Assembly (NCBI GenBank): GCA_942159475.1
Contig: OW804096.1
Span: 113,434,194-113,498,193, forward strand
Direction of reading: 5' to 3'
DNA: 64,000 nucleotides
Origin: Sthenelais limicola
Lineage: Eukaryota; Annelida; Polychaeta; Phyllodocida; Sigalionidae
Made by a program: the position numbers and the translations under genes. Below, piece after piece: positions 48,277-60,954 of this stretch (within the stretch, counting starts at the first letter, position 1; each line of letters begins with the position of its first letter). The notes beneath the pieces were generated by a model, which worked only from the letters and a program-made list of their open reading frames with translations, was not told where the DNA came from and did not search any database.

Positions 48277-48920
48277 AAATCGAGAATAGGCCCCAGAATC
48301 GGGTATATGTATCGGGACAAAGAGCCCCGATTTAAGCTTTGGGGGGAAATCGGGGGTCAAATTGGGTCCGATTTCACATTTCGAATTATTGGGAGCACTG
48401 AAATGTTTTCAAATCAGTCCATGTGTGGGTCGGCCTTTAGGACTAAGTGCGAATGCAAAGACTGCATCTTTTACATGTCAAGATGCCGACAAAAATAATC
48501 TTTTACATGTGCAGAATTTTAAGATAAACGGAATACTATCCCGAATTTCCTTTAGGCATCTGTTCATCCTGAGTACAAATACACTGGCCTTTCCGAAAAT
48601 TGAGGATTATTTGTATTGGTGAACTGATGATAAAACACAACAGGGTCAACAACATGAGGAAATGTACACCCTTCTCTTGTCTGTATGACCACCGCATGTA
48701 AGGTGATCGCATTTCTTTATGTTTATTAACCGCCCTGCGTCGTTATACACCACCCGAAGCTAATACCCTTACTTCAATATTTATCATGTTATTGTGGGAT
48801 AGAATATTATGCTTTTGAGTCCATTAGTTCTACAGTGTCATAAGTAAAATAAACTCAATAGGATTTTATTCCTTCCTCACTTCCGACTGATGGGGGGAAT
48901 TCTTGGGCGTGGCAGATATG

Positions 48921-49075
48921 ATTCTTAAATAGACAACTATGATAACGAAAATAACTTTTATAGGTCCATAACTCTTAAATAGACAACTATATGAAGACGA
49001 AAATAACCTTTATAGGTTCATAATTTTTAAATAGACAACTATGTTAATGAAAACAACTTGTATAGGTCCATAATT
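48921..49075 (+). repeat. Three tandem copies of a 50-bp unit
   Basis: The unit starts TCTTAAATAGACAACTAT and ends TATAGGTCCATAA; copies start at about 48923, 48973 and 49024 with around 10-15% difference. Confidence 0.75.
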
Positions 49076-49615
49076 CATGATAAATCATTATGTTGTATAC
49101 CTCCAGTAACCAGACTATTTAGTTTTATTTTTCCTTGAGTCTCAAGTATGTTTTTTTAAAGTGCCAAACACGTGATATCGCATAATCCTAATTGTCTTCC
49201 CAGTTTATAGTTAAATGACATTTCAATGATTTTGAAACGGGTGACATTTTGTCAAATAATCCGGGAATTAGCGTGTTAGAAATTAGAATTAGGTGAAAAA
49301 AGTTAATACCACCGGCTGACATTTGAATATTAATTCAACAGCGTTCACTTTAACAGTCCGCTGTGAAAAGAATTAATTATAATTTATATTATTTAATTAA
49401 GGACAGAGCTGGTTTGAGTTTTTGTAGGATTAATAATACCAAGTCTTTCATTTGAATGAAAATGTTTTCGACATTCCCATTCATTCTATTTGGAGTGTAC
49501 ATGCACCGTACTCGAACCCCGGGACGTATGGAAGGCATTTGTGTGGAGGTATGCGGTCCTCGTGTTGCATCGCTACTTTATTGCGACAGCATTATCTCGT
49601 TACATGGACATTTAC

Positions 49616-49737
49616 CTGCGTGGTGGAATGCATTCCCTTGTTCGGAAAGAGACACCAGTGCCACATGTCCTCGAGCACGATGACCATTCTTGCCAGTCAC
49701 CCCATTCAGAATGCCTTGATAGCTTCGTACCCGATCC
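49616..49737 (-). CDS. ADAMTS-like protein, N-terminal half of TSP1 repeat
   Basis: 122 nt, phase 0 to 2, acceptor TATTCTTTTCCAG, donor CAG|GTAAAT. It reads [20 protein letters not shown] then [24 protein letters not shown]-x-x-W-S-x-C-S-x-T-C-G-x-G is a classical thrombospondin type 1 repeat of the central ADAMTS kind, with the tryptophan ladder and the C-mannosylation context W-x-x-W. The phase joins exactly to 47087-47189. In ADAMTSL proteins this is usually the first domain after the signal peptide, so the signal exon should lie upstream, beyond 49737. Confidence 0.85.
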
Positions 49738-52700
49738 CTGGAAAAGAATAGGACACTATTAATTGCTTTTAGAAAAATGTAACATTTCGTAAAGTTACAC
49801 AATAATTACCCTGGAAACAATCGACACTAATCCATGAGGATCCCGTGTAACAGTACGACACGCCTAGGAACTTCAGAAGCCAACGACCCCTCGTAACTAA
49901 TCACCAATAAAACCGTGTAGCCTTTAAAGCAGTAAGTCATCATTTAATTAGCATCGTAATCGCCAGGTGGGGTGTCTGTGCTGCTTTTTAAGAAACCCTT
50001 GCAAGATAGAACTAGAGAATAAAAAGTTGTGTGCATCAACAGGAACTCGTAAAATGATAGAAGGGATGCCATAAAACACTTTGTCTTAACATCAGAATGG
50101 ATGGATAACATACCCTCCTTTGTGAATATAATAGCAAATAATTATAATTATACTAAAAGAGTCTCACTTAAAAGACTCTCCCCAGTGGTTAGTTTTTCCA
50201 GCAAGTTTTGCGCACAAAAACAGTTTACCAGCGTTGTTGCTAATCGGGACAAAAAAAAATGAAGATCTTACTTCGCGCGACATAAAAGCTCTAAGGTTCA
50301 CTTAATTGACATTAATCATGGAAGTCTTGGGCCAATCAGAGCATCCATGTTTGACCATTTACAGTGATTGGTGACAAGACGAGAAAAAAACGAATAACTG
50401 TACAGAAAGAGAACATTTTTACGTGACAGTATGAATGTGTACTGTCTTGCATTCCATACTTCCATCTACCGAGCAAATAAAGATCGTAATTGTGTATAGT
50501 TGAAAGGAGTTTTTATTACCACAATCTTGCAGACCTACACCTGAAGCGAAGTGTTATGACAAGGATCAGACGTGCTGAATTCCTCGCTGATGTTCCTTCG
50601 TCTCATGCTCCAAACCATCGATGCTTTCCCAAATTCTTAATTTTCTTGTGACAGAGATTTACTCCTCCTTGTCATTTTTATTTTCTACAAAGTGCGCATC
50701 ATCAAGAATGATAGATACCACACCCTAAAACAAAATACGCCTTCCTTGAATGTTTAAACCACCCAACGGCAGAGCACATATTCCCAAAAGGGTTTAGGCG
50801 TGGCAGGACACGTGCTTGCAGCTGTTCCAAGGGGAGCAAATGATCTAAACCCCCTAGCTTCTACTTCAACTCTCCATTGGACTTCAGTTGCTTGAAAGGA
50901 ATGCAAACCCCGACTACTTCATTCAGATATATGTACGAGAGAATTTTACTCCTCACGTTAATCATTTAACATAAGATTAAGAATATATTTGAGTTGTCCA
51001 TGTGCACATAACAAGGAGATATACTTCTGGAGTTGGCACCCAGTTCTCCCATGCAGTATAATATTATATGTCACAATTATGAATCCTAAGAACATAAAGT
51101 CATTGGTTGTGCCTCCAACAAACGAGAGTAGAGGAGCATATTTACTCTCGTTGCTCCAACTGTTGGCACAAATTTGATATTTTTTTTTGGTACACATTTA
51201 TTTATTCAGAACATTTTAACATAATTATAGCACGCTCATCCGTAGATATGTTTCGTTGTGCTCTGAGATAATACAAGAAATTAAACATATGCAGAGAGAA
51301 CGCAGGATGATAATTAGACAATCAAAGTACTACAAGGATCATCAATAAATTTACAAATCAGGAGTAATGGATGAATAATGTGTTGAGATGAAGGTAGTCC
51401 AGTCTAGTTGAATAAGTCTTACAACCAGAACCTACAGAGGTGTGAGGTGTTGGTGATTTCCGAACATACCAACATATATATAATTAGGACCTGTCGTGAA
51501 CATACAACCAATAAGGTAAACACCGGCGGCATGGCCAGTATTATAGGTCATCACAAATAGACCAACGATTATGGCAAGACATATGAGTACAGACATTAGT
51601 ACAATAACAACAATTTACAGTGATAGTTCTCATTGGAATTAGATCGCTCCCATAATATTTAAAACAATACTTTGGAACAACCAGTAAAATAACGAAGTAA
51701 TAGTCGACTTTTAATGTTAAGTAATTAAAGTTCATTAACTATCATTATCGCGTTAAGAAATACCTTAACCCCAGTTTATACATCTTTTTTTTCAATTTGA
51801 ATTCGATTGATCAAAATGAAATACTATTGTAACAGCTAGATCTTAGTGATTTTGGGTTATATTGTCCATGTTCTAAACTAATACTTTGTTAAGAACTATT
51901 AAGTGCAAGTCGGTACGATTCACAAATTGAGACACGTGCTCCTTTGTGTTTTTTTAATTCGATTTGAAAATATTTTATTCGGGATCTAATACATTTCCAT
52001 ACATAAAGCGCGAATGTTCTCAGTATAGCCTGATTTTAACATATATACATTTTACACGAGTCTCGAGTAAGAGATAGATGATAGAAATACAGAAATATAG
52101 CATAATAGTAAAAAAACAAGTGCTGGAATATGTTATAAGTACACACACGATACAGATATATTTTTCAAAAAAATACCCCTACACCTACATGGATGAACAT
52201 TATAAATATTGTTCGCTGCATGCATAGGAGGAAACACATTGATGTCGCATCTACTGAAAATGACTTCCGAACAAGATGCCAGTGTATTCCCATTCTCAAC
52301 CTCAGTATAAACTTTTGAATCATAAATAATGAGGGAAATGGGTATAATGATTAGAAGAACCAATAGTACTGTGGTGATTATGTCTGATAACATAAATGGG
52401 AAGTGGTCTGGTTTATTTAGGTGATCCAAGCTAAGCTAACTGGAAGTGGAATGAACCAATCACAAAAATATGCGCATCCGAAGAGGATGTTATGAACGGC
52501 TTTACAAAGGGAAGCCGCGTGCCCAGCTCGTTATCGACTCTGTATATTTATCAACAGGATGAGGTAGATGGAACTGGTTGTGATGCAGGTGACCTGTGTT
52601 CTTCCATTTTACTTTAATCTTCGAATATTATGGGAAAGAAGATCCCAGAAATACCCTTTTGCTTCAGACATACTCATTCCTTCATGGTAAATGGTTTCCC

Positions 52701-54123
52701 TAGCCCCAGATATAGATAGGAGCTGTGACTTGAAATATGGCTGTTTAGATATGATTGCAGGCATTTCTGGGGAAGACAACTTTCGAACATACCATACCCA
52801 TGGTCTTTCCCTAGGCCTAGCCTTCACGCCAGAAGTAAGTTAGGAGATGAACCTAAGATGCCACTCCTCTCCTCTGGAGAGCCAAGTGTTGGAAATGTAG
52901 TTTGGCTGATAAGGGTTTTTGCTTGTAACTAAATACGAACTCAGTAAAAGCTTTATCCCTATGTTTGTGTATAATGTCGAGAGGGATATTGTAAGAACTT
53001 TTTCAAACTTCCTTTATATATCATATCACCGTTACAAATTCACACTCTTACGTCTGTGTCTCTGACAAGAGTTGATGCAACTCGGACATTCAAATCTCTA
53101 AAAATCATGTTCACTCAGAAAGGAAATGACATGCAGGAAAATTAATGTTTTCAATCCCTTTCTTCCTTTCAAGACAAGTTTGACTTCTTTTAGGGAAGCG
53201 GCCCTGGAACAGGGGCATCCATTTTCATTACACTTCTCCTGACTCGTCCCCCAAGCTACTACAAAAATAACCTAAGCCTCCAAAAACAACCATGCATTAG
53301 ACAGCAGCACATCGCCTGGCGTTGAAAGATTGACATAACCTCTTTTGGTCAGTATTCTGGTAGAAATAGAGTCGCAAAAAGCTAACAAATATGGTGAAAT
53401 CTTAGAGGGGTGTCATGTCAAAGTGCTCAGGAAATACAGGGTATAGGAGATCCCGAATTGCCTTCGCCGACATTTAAAACCGGAAACAATGCTGGCAACA
53501 GGGTCTGGGGGTACTTAGATAGAGACCAATGTTAAGGAGTGCAATGTGATTCCACTTCAAGTTCTGCTTTTAGTTTGTCAGTGCTAGACGTAAGGTGTAC
53601 AGCGTCGAGATAGAGGCGGGACGAGAAGCAATGAAACGATTTCTTTCCTATACGTAAAGGCTCGAGCCCTAAATATTGATAATGCTGTAATCTTTTAATT
53701 AAATCTGAACACAGGGAGTGCTTTTCTTGTCTGTAACCCTCATGTTAAAATTCAATCTCGAAATGAAATCATTATTTCACCCATATATTTAGATTGCCTT
53801 ATTTCAGTGATATTTGTAGAACCAGTATCACAAAAGGGAATCTCATGATTTCGCTGTCAGGAGTACATAAATCTATATATTATATACAAATCTTATATTA
53901 ACTTAAAGGTATTCAACTGAATCCTTCTATGTCCAATCTTAGAGAAAGAGGAGCCTATTTGAGCCTATTTCTCTAAGGTCCAATTGATACACATTCCCTG
54001 GGTCATCAAGGATTGGCCGGTACAGCACCTGGGCTCGATATGCGTCGTCTCAGTGCCATACCTTCACGAGGTGCAGTATTGAAAAGTTATCCCAAGCAGT
54101 ATACGCCCGAGGCGAACCCCCAC
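49738..54123. other. Upstream intron or intergenic sequence
   Basis: No supported exon. Minus-strand frames at 52133-52429 (with a hydrophobic run of about 20 residues) and 52609-52827 have no recognised domain. AT-rich throughout, with no repeat shared with other regions noticed. Confidence 0.35.
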
Positions 54124-54306
54124 CAGACCCTCTTGTTTGATAGCTGATAAAGTGGCGGTTTGGTAGATAACGTCAACTTCTACACGGAGTTGAGCGCCAG
54201 AAGACGGAATGCCGTGGGTGACGAAAGTATCTATACAGATGAGCACAAGCAAACTCTTGATAGAACCTGACGCTGCTGGTGGGTCAACGATCCTCCAAGT
54301 TAGCAT
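54124..54306 (-). CDS. Possible first coding exon of the ADAMTS-like gene
   Basis: A minus-strand frame begins at an ATG with an in-frame stop five codons earlier and runs 61 codons to a possible donor CTG|GTGGGG, leaving in phase 0 as the TSP1 exon at 49616-49737 requires. It reads MLTWRIVDPPAASGSIKSLL, VLICIDTFVTHGIPSSGAQL and RVEVDVIYQTATLSAIKQ. The hydrophobic run SLLVLICIDTFV could be part of a weak signal sequence, but it holds an aspartate and sits far from the N-terminus. The local GC content is clearly higher than around it. The plus strand also has open frames here. Low confidence. Confidence 0.25.
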
Positions 54307-55430
54307 ACTTGCCGATTCCTCTCAAACAAATCCTTTCCCATATCTATGGAAAATGATCCAAACTATACCAACCCAAGAGCATACCGTATGTCTCGAATAT
54401 TACATATCCCCATCCACAAACCCGAAGGTGTTAACAATTTGCCATTAGCAATAACACCATTTTGAATCATAATTTACCATAGATTTTTCTAATACTATTT
54501 GTCATATTACGGAATTCGCGTTGATGTAAGGAATGTATATGTTTTAATTCATGACCCAGGTAACGAAGTTATATACGAAGCTAAGATGAATACTCGCAAA
54601 CGGTAAATTAGGATGTAGTTTGTTTATCGTCCACAAATCCCTTCCTTTGTAGTTCCTCTGCAACTCCCCTATTTTAATATTTCTCATTTTATATGCACAT
54701 AATTCCTCATGATATGATTGAAAGTTTGATACTTGACAATGTTCCAATATGAAAAAAAAAATAGAATAGTTATATCATATAGTTTAAGGAAGATCTCAAC
54801 CATTCCACGATTACCAGTCAGTGCTTATAACATGTCACAGGCTGGCTATGATTTTCATAAAACCATTTCCTCGTTGAAACTACTTGACGCTAACCGATGC
54901 AGGGCCACAAATGACACACTCAGTTTTCCACAGAGGAAGCGTATGGCTCCACAGAGCATTTTTTTATACTAGGCTCGGTTTCCTGTTTTCGAAGATTAAA
55001 TATTTCTAGCGACATAGAGATCCCTTCTTATCCAGATCAATCTAGAACACCACTAACAGGTCTGGGTTCTAAATAAAGTCTACACGGAAACTGTTTGTCT
55101 TCTCTTTAATCTTTGCACTCTACTCAAAACAGGAGCACATAAAGAGGGAGTGGCCGCTCCTTCATTGTCTCAAGAATGCCGAGGAAATGAACCGGTGCTC
55201 ATCCGGTATAAGGAAGTGTCGATGGTAATGACAGATCAGAAGAAAAATATTAACCTTGAGCACAATGCTGTACTATTCTTACTATCAAATCTGAGAAATA
55301 AACAAATCCGACGAAAGAAACATGGCTCAAAGCCTCTTTATATTCAATAATCTCTGAAATGCAAAACTAAATCGCTTTCTGTATTGATTTTACCAGGTGG
55401 CTTGTTCATCCTCTTTAAAAGGCTAGCTTA
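54307..55430. other. Non-coding stretch
   Basis: No supported feature; frames on both strands lack motifs. Confidence 0.35.
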
Positions 55431-55473
55431 GATAATCCTTAGAGTAATAGGAGATATTACTCTAAGGATAATC
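55431..55473. repeat. Stem-loop with 19-bp arms
   Basis: GATAATCCTTAGAGTAATA and TATTACTCTAAGGATAATC pair with one mismatch around a 5-nt loop GGAGA. Confidence 0.8.
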
Positions 55474-58400
55474 ATAGCAAAATTGAACCACGAGGTATAT
55501 ATCAGGAGGCAGGGAGGCCATTTGTGTTCTTATGTTTAGCGACCCAAGACGGACATCAGTACATTCGAATGAGGAATAGCCGTACCCCCTATAGCCTGTA
55601 TACGATGAGGAAACCACTTTAAAAAGTGCTGTCTCTTTCTTGATGCTTAGATGTTTTGTGGGGCGCAGTAAAGCATGCATTATATATTTCCTACCTGTGT
55701 CCGCCCATCTTATAAGACCTCCGACTGAGTGCGTTTGTTGTGCATGGCGGTGGTTAGGAGGACGATTTTGTGTTTACTTCATGAAGTCCGTTCACACATT
55801 TGAGGTTACCTTGGCAGGTGAAAGATGATAGTCCAACCCCTCAAGACTCCCACCCACACTTAAGATCAACCCTAGGATGGGGCAGCACCCATCCACTCCC
55901 CCTTGGTTCCGTCCCTCTGCTTAGGACTCACTTTATGATCTTAACCTTTCCCTCTAGCTTTGCCTCATAACTTCCTTGAAAATGGCCAGAACGCATTTAT
56001 CAACACTAAAATAGTATTGCAACGGCTATCCCACGCATCGTGAACGTGTAGGTATAGTCTGTGTGTTGCCCGGGGTGTGTTGGTGAGTTGGGAGGGGGTG
56101 GGGGTGGGGGTGGGGCTTGCTGGAGTGCAATTAGCATGTTAAGAAAATACAAGCAATTGCTATGTTGTCAGTCAGTGATCATTTGAATCTCAGGCCACCC
56201 GCGTATCCTAGTGGCTAAACGACAGGCTGTTATACACATTTTCGCTTCTGGAAATAATTATCTGCCCTCCATAAAATTTTAATGTGCATGCTCTTCGGAA
56301 CGACCCTGTCCACCAGCAATTTCAATATCATCAAAGGGTGTGAATCTATATGCATTTATCTTGCGTGATTAATATCTATTTCCGTTAAGGATGACTACAC
56401 GATTTGAAAAGGTAATATATTGAGAATCGTGCATTGAGTGTCTGATTGAAGAATGGAGTGAGAAAAAACATTTTTGTCAAACCTGTTTCTGTTAGACAAG
56501 GATTTTCGCAGCTGAACTCCAAAAGAAGGTCAACTCAATAAATTTCTAGTTTTAGTTTCTTGTGATGGTCTTCATTCAAAAGCATGATTTACAAATGTGG
56601 TCGGGTAGACCCCCAGCCTATATGCACAGCCAGTTTTCTCACCTGTATATTTTCTTGCGCTTATCGCAATAGCAGGGCGTTGGACTCAAGTGACATGAAC
56701 TTGATATGTCAACTCCTATTATTCGTATATACAATATAACTGTAAAATTCAACACCACTTAAGATTGACTGTCTCTGACCCTGTTTAAATTTCTCCTTTT
56801 GATACGGACCTTGTTATAGTTTTTTTTCGGGTCCAGGTTCGAATGTCATTGACAAAACCTTTTCACTTGCAACTCGGCATTTCAGGTGGTATATCCATTG
56901 TTTAAAATAGCATCAATGTCAAGGGAATCAATACAATGAGGTACTAATGGAAAGGATATATGGCACACCCTGAGAGACCGGTGTTTTCACTTAGGAAAAC
57001 CCAGGATAGGATCGATGTTGATGCCTATGAAACACAGAGACCTATTTGTGTTTAAGTTGCCACACCGTCCTGTCCCAGATCTAAAGTGAACTCTCATGTA
57101 CACCTTTTCTACTTTGGCATGAGCACAGATAGGATTATAACCGATGGTGAAAAATCAAGCAGCTACTAGTGAAGAGTGAAAACCTTTCCTTTGCAGTTTA
57201 GGCCCAAAGATGAGAGAGTCCCTTCAAACGGAGGGAAAGCCTCTCGCCTCAAACCGCAAAGTGCCATTATAATTCCATTAAGACCACAACATGTCATTAT
57301 AATCCCATTAGATTGCCTAGTCCTAAGCCAGGAAACCGAATAGCGAAGTAGACGTTCAATCACTGACATACCATTCTTATCTGATCTGACATACCATTCA
57401 GCCAAGGCTTAAAATAGCAAGGCCATAGAAGTGAGAAACCATGCTTAGAATAAGCTTACACTTATAATGGAGTATATAAGGGTATAATGAGAACACCTCT
57501 CACAGTTTGGTTACTAATGATGATTAATGGCTTTCGGCCATTGGTGAAACACGTCCCCCTTGGCTTCGATAACTCCCCTATATGTCTTAATGCTTCAAGA
57601 TTCCTGTCAATTCGATTGGTACCGGTTTGTTATTACAAGTGTATTCGTGTTAAGAGTTCATAAGGGCAACAAGAATTTACATGGTCATTATAGATGCTTC
57701 CTGAGAATATTTTGTAATTCCCAGACTCTAGACACATCGATCGAGGGTCCCTTCCATGGCAACTGTCAGTTTATATCATCTCTGTTGGACAATTGATTTG
57801 ACGTATTTTTTGTACTCACTCCCGGTCATGATCCTCCCCTCCCCTATGAATGCCACAATATACCTGTAGTACCTTTTCATCGGGCGGTATTTCTTTGTAG
57901 AGAACATGTCGGGTTAAACCTTGCATGTTACAAAAGAAAAAATCGACAAATCTTGAAGTACAGTCAAGCATATATATTCGTGAGCTGTATATACATGTAC
58001 ACGTACTTTCACCTATAGCATTCCCATCCGTCCTCATACATGTTCATATTATGTACCTTTATAGTGTGATGTTTATGTCACAAGAAACAAGATATAATTA
58101 GCTAAAGCATGTTTAATACCTTGCACAAATTCTGGATACCCCTGGAGGCACTTGCACTGGACTAAGTAATCGATATTTCTTTAATATGTGGACCGAAGAA
58201 CTTCATTCATGTTTACCTGAGCCATATTGTGCCCAGTAGAATGTGTTTACGACCCCCATCGGGATATATCACATGGTAAGGTTCACTTAAGTAAATTGAT
58301 AGTCCAGTCCGAACCTTGATAACCTAGGTTTATCTCACCTTGGTATGTGGAAGCTGTTATTCATGCAATAAACCTGTCAACATTAGTTCATTGAACAATT

Positions 58401-59106
58401 TAATTTTTCCCCAATTAGAGGGACCACCACTGCAATTTTCTTTGAGGAGCATCGTAGTACGTTAGGTAAAATCCCTTTCACCTTCAAACCGTTTCAGATG
58501 ATCCCTGAAAGATTTTTGTATAGCATATACCAGCTTCTGTCAAGACCAAGTATATTGCTGCAGGCAGGTAAACTACACCTTTGGTCTATCATCAGTCCCA
58601 GTGCACCCCAGCCCAGAGTCCATGATAAGATCGATCCCAGTGTCAACGTGTTTATTGATGGTACATTTCTGAATGGGCGAAGGAAGCATTTACACGTTGC
58701 CTATGGACAGTCTTAATCTTTATACGATCCATAAGTTTAGAGGTTACGATCCCGACATGATCTTCTTTAATGGGACGTTTTGGATCCAGGCTTTGTTCAA
58801 TCTGATAGTGATCTGCCCTGTCAACAATGATGGTCAGAATAGAGGCCTATACCGCACAGACGCGACACGTTGCGACTGTGATTAACATCAACATGCTCTG
58901 TTTCAATCCTGACCGGATCTGCCAAAGAAGGAGGGGAAATGATGGCAATCATACGCAATTTAATGCTCAGTTCTCTTAATAAATCACAAAGGTCCTATAG
59001 GATATTTTGTACACTATTATCTCTCGCAATGATGATGGGAATCTAGCGGTCTGGTCAGGGCGGTGACCTCTGTGCTTCTGTATATATAATTGTATACTCT
59101 GTTCAG
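55474..59106. other. Non-coding stretch
   Basis: Contains a GGGGGTGGGGGTGG-type G-rich tract (56087-56114) and two 30-bp tandem units at 57255-57311 (CATTATAAT-x-CCATTA). Open frames at 57560-57796 and 58498-58885 on the plus strand have no domain I recognise. Confidence 0.35.
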
Positions 59107-59323
59107 CCAAGGGCATGTATACTCTATATCCCACCGAACAAAACACAGCTATGTGCACGAACATGCTACAAATACTATTTTCAATATTTGGCAACTGACA
59201 GCTATCAATGCTGCAAGCGAGATGGACACCACTTTGTAGGGACTCTTGATGATGCAGCAAATGCCCGAGGCAAATGTAAGAACTTTGGCAGTATTGACCA
59301 CAATGTGTCATCCTGCCATTCAG
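59107..59323 (+). CDS. Cysteine-rich exon, possibly WSC-like
   Basis: Acceptor ACTCTGTTCAG, donor CAG|GTGGTA, phase 0 to 1. It reads PRACILYIPPNKTQLCARTC, YKYYFQYLATDSYQCC, KRDGHHFVGTLDDAANARGK and CKNFGSIDHNVSSCHS. The order C-x(3)-C-x(4)-F-x-Y-x-A ... Q-C-C ... C ... C-x-S-G-G is like a WSC domain (carbohydrate-binding, common in lophotrochozoan and deuterostome secreted proteins), but the second cysteine pair is C-C rather than C-x-C. A short phase-compatible segment at 60063-60115 (TDGGTFARGWTVVPSP, then a stop) could be its last exon. The opposite strand is also open for 111 codons. Tentative. Confidence 0.3.
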
Positions 59324-60954
59324 GTGGTAAATTTGTCTTGACCAACAAAATTTGACAGCGTGTTAGCAGCCACTCTATTCATTAACAATTACAAGTTTGG
59401 TGAATAATTATATACGGTGACATGCACGTCCATGTGGCTGGAACCTGCCCTCAGGTTTCATTGTTCTGGCCCCGTGCACTATTGACTCTTCTTGATTCCA
59501 ATATCAATTATGTCTTATATATTTAACCATATCTCATGTTAATGACACAAACTATTGTAATTTGTACTTAGGGTGCATCGATATATTATTTGGAATTTAT
59601 GGTGTGTACTTGCCATTGGAATTAAAATGATGAATATATTTTAGAGGACAATGAGCCCGGTCCCTTTCATCTATTATTATATAGGGCCTGAGTTTTGGAA
59701 TAAATAGAATGCATCTTTGATATACTTTTCTCTGTTAGTTTGCCTTTAACATGCAGGACGATACTATATATTAGTCATCAACGGACATGGACTTTTCTAT
59801 AGAAATTCTCAGTTGCAACTAATTTAAAAATATCAGTAAAGCATTCATAATTGGCAATATTTCAATGGGTTATTCATGGTTTTATGCGGATTCTACATCG
59901 ATGTGCATGGAAGGCTAGCTCCAGAAGCGATTCCTATGCCCTCCTAGCTGTCGAGGCAAGTTAAACCTCTGTATGTAACCGCATATATACTCTGTGACAG
60001 ACTATGCTTCAAAATTAGAAGTTACTGTGTAAGTTCTCATTTCTTACATTGCTTTGGTGTAGACACTGATGGAGGAACCTTTGCTCGTGGATGGACAGTT
60101 GTGCCTTCCCCCTAGATTAACTCTCCGCCCACCTGCCCTGACCACTATACCCAAGGTCAAGTTAAACACCTTCTGTGACCTTTTTGCAAGGGAGACGCGG
60201 GTTTTAGTCCAGTCACTACATAAATAGCGATCCTTTTGTTTGCATACTGACCAGACCTGACCAATAGGGACAATGCCCATGACAGATTGGATCTGCTTCC
60301 GTCAAAATTCGTCCTGAGTCGACAAAAAGCCTTAATCACTATCAATTTTTACACAGGATACTTGATACCCTCGCTCAAGGACAGGCTCAACTAACACCCA
60401 CATGGCTTTTACCCTTTGACTTGACCTGCCATGAATTGTTGTCTGGTTGGGTCCATTAAACGTCAGCAGATAGACATAAAAGCAACAATTAGGTCATCTG
60501 AGACACATCATTCATTTACCTATTACAAGACCCTAGGTCTGTCATTAAATATCCGAGGAATTTCCATTGGTATTTGCTTGTCTTCCTACAATAGACACCA
60601 AAAGGTTTCAGGTGATATAACTGACAGAAACTATAACATTTCCAACAGCCAACTTTGTGAATAGATTGCTGTGAATGCTTTGGAATAATTAGCGAAGCAG
60701 AAAAAGAGATCGAATTGAAAAGAAGATTGAAAAGGTGACAGAAAGATCAGACTATAGATTAATTCAGATTGAGTAGAACATTTTTTCCAGATTTTATTTC
60801 ACATCACTTCCAGAAAATGGACAATCAATGTAAACCTATTTCCTTCTGCGGATTTACATTCACATTATTATGTCACAAATTAGCGTTCAAAAGGGGTTTC
60901 AAACTAATTAGAATTATAACTATATAATTCTAACTCCTTTGCTCTAGCTCCTTT
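59324..60954. other. Mostly featureless stretch
   Basis: Apart from the possible terminal segment at 60063-60115, nothing recognised. Confidence 0.35.

Larger units (their letters stand above)
47711..48437. mobile_element. Foldback DNA element rich in AATCGG words
   Basis: The left end is AAGGCCTACCCACACTCACA, then TGG. The reverse complement of the right end is AAGGCCGACCCACACATGG. The outside bases are TTAA on the left (47709-47712) and TTTA on the right, suggesting a TTAA-type target. A third related end lies at 47938-47959. CCGATTT/AAATCGG words occur about a dozen times near the ends. The conserved core is at 48252-48276. It lies in an intron of the ADAMTS-like gene. No transposase. Confidence 0.6.

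Noticed and set aside
50539..50592. Cysteine-rich plus-strand tail (CRPTPEAKCYDKDQTC, stop) after an AG acceptor
   Set aside because: Only 16 codons, with no upstream exon to join to; probably chance.
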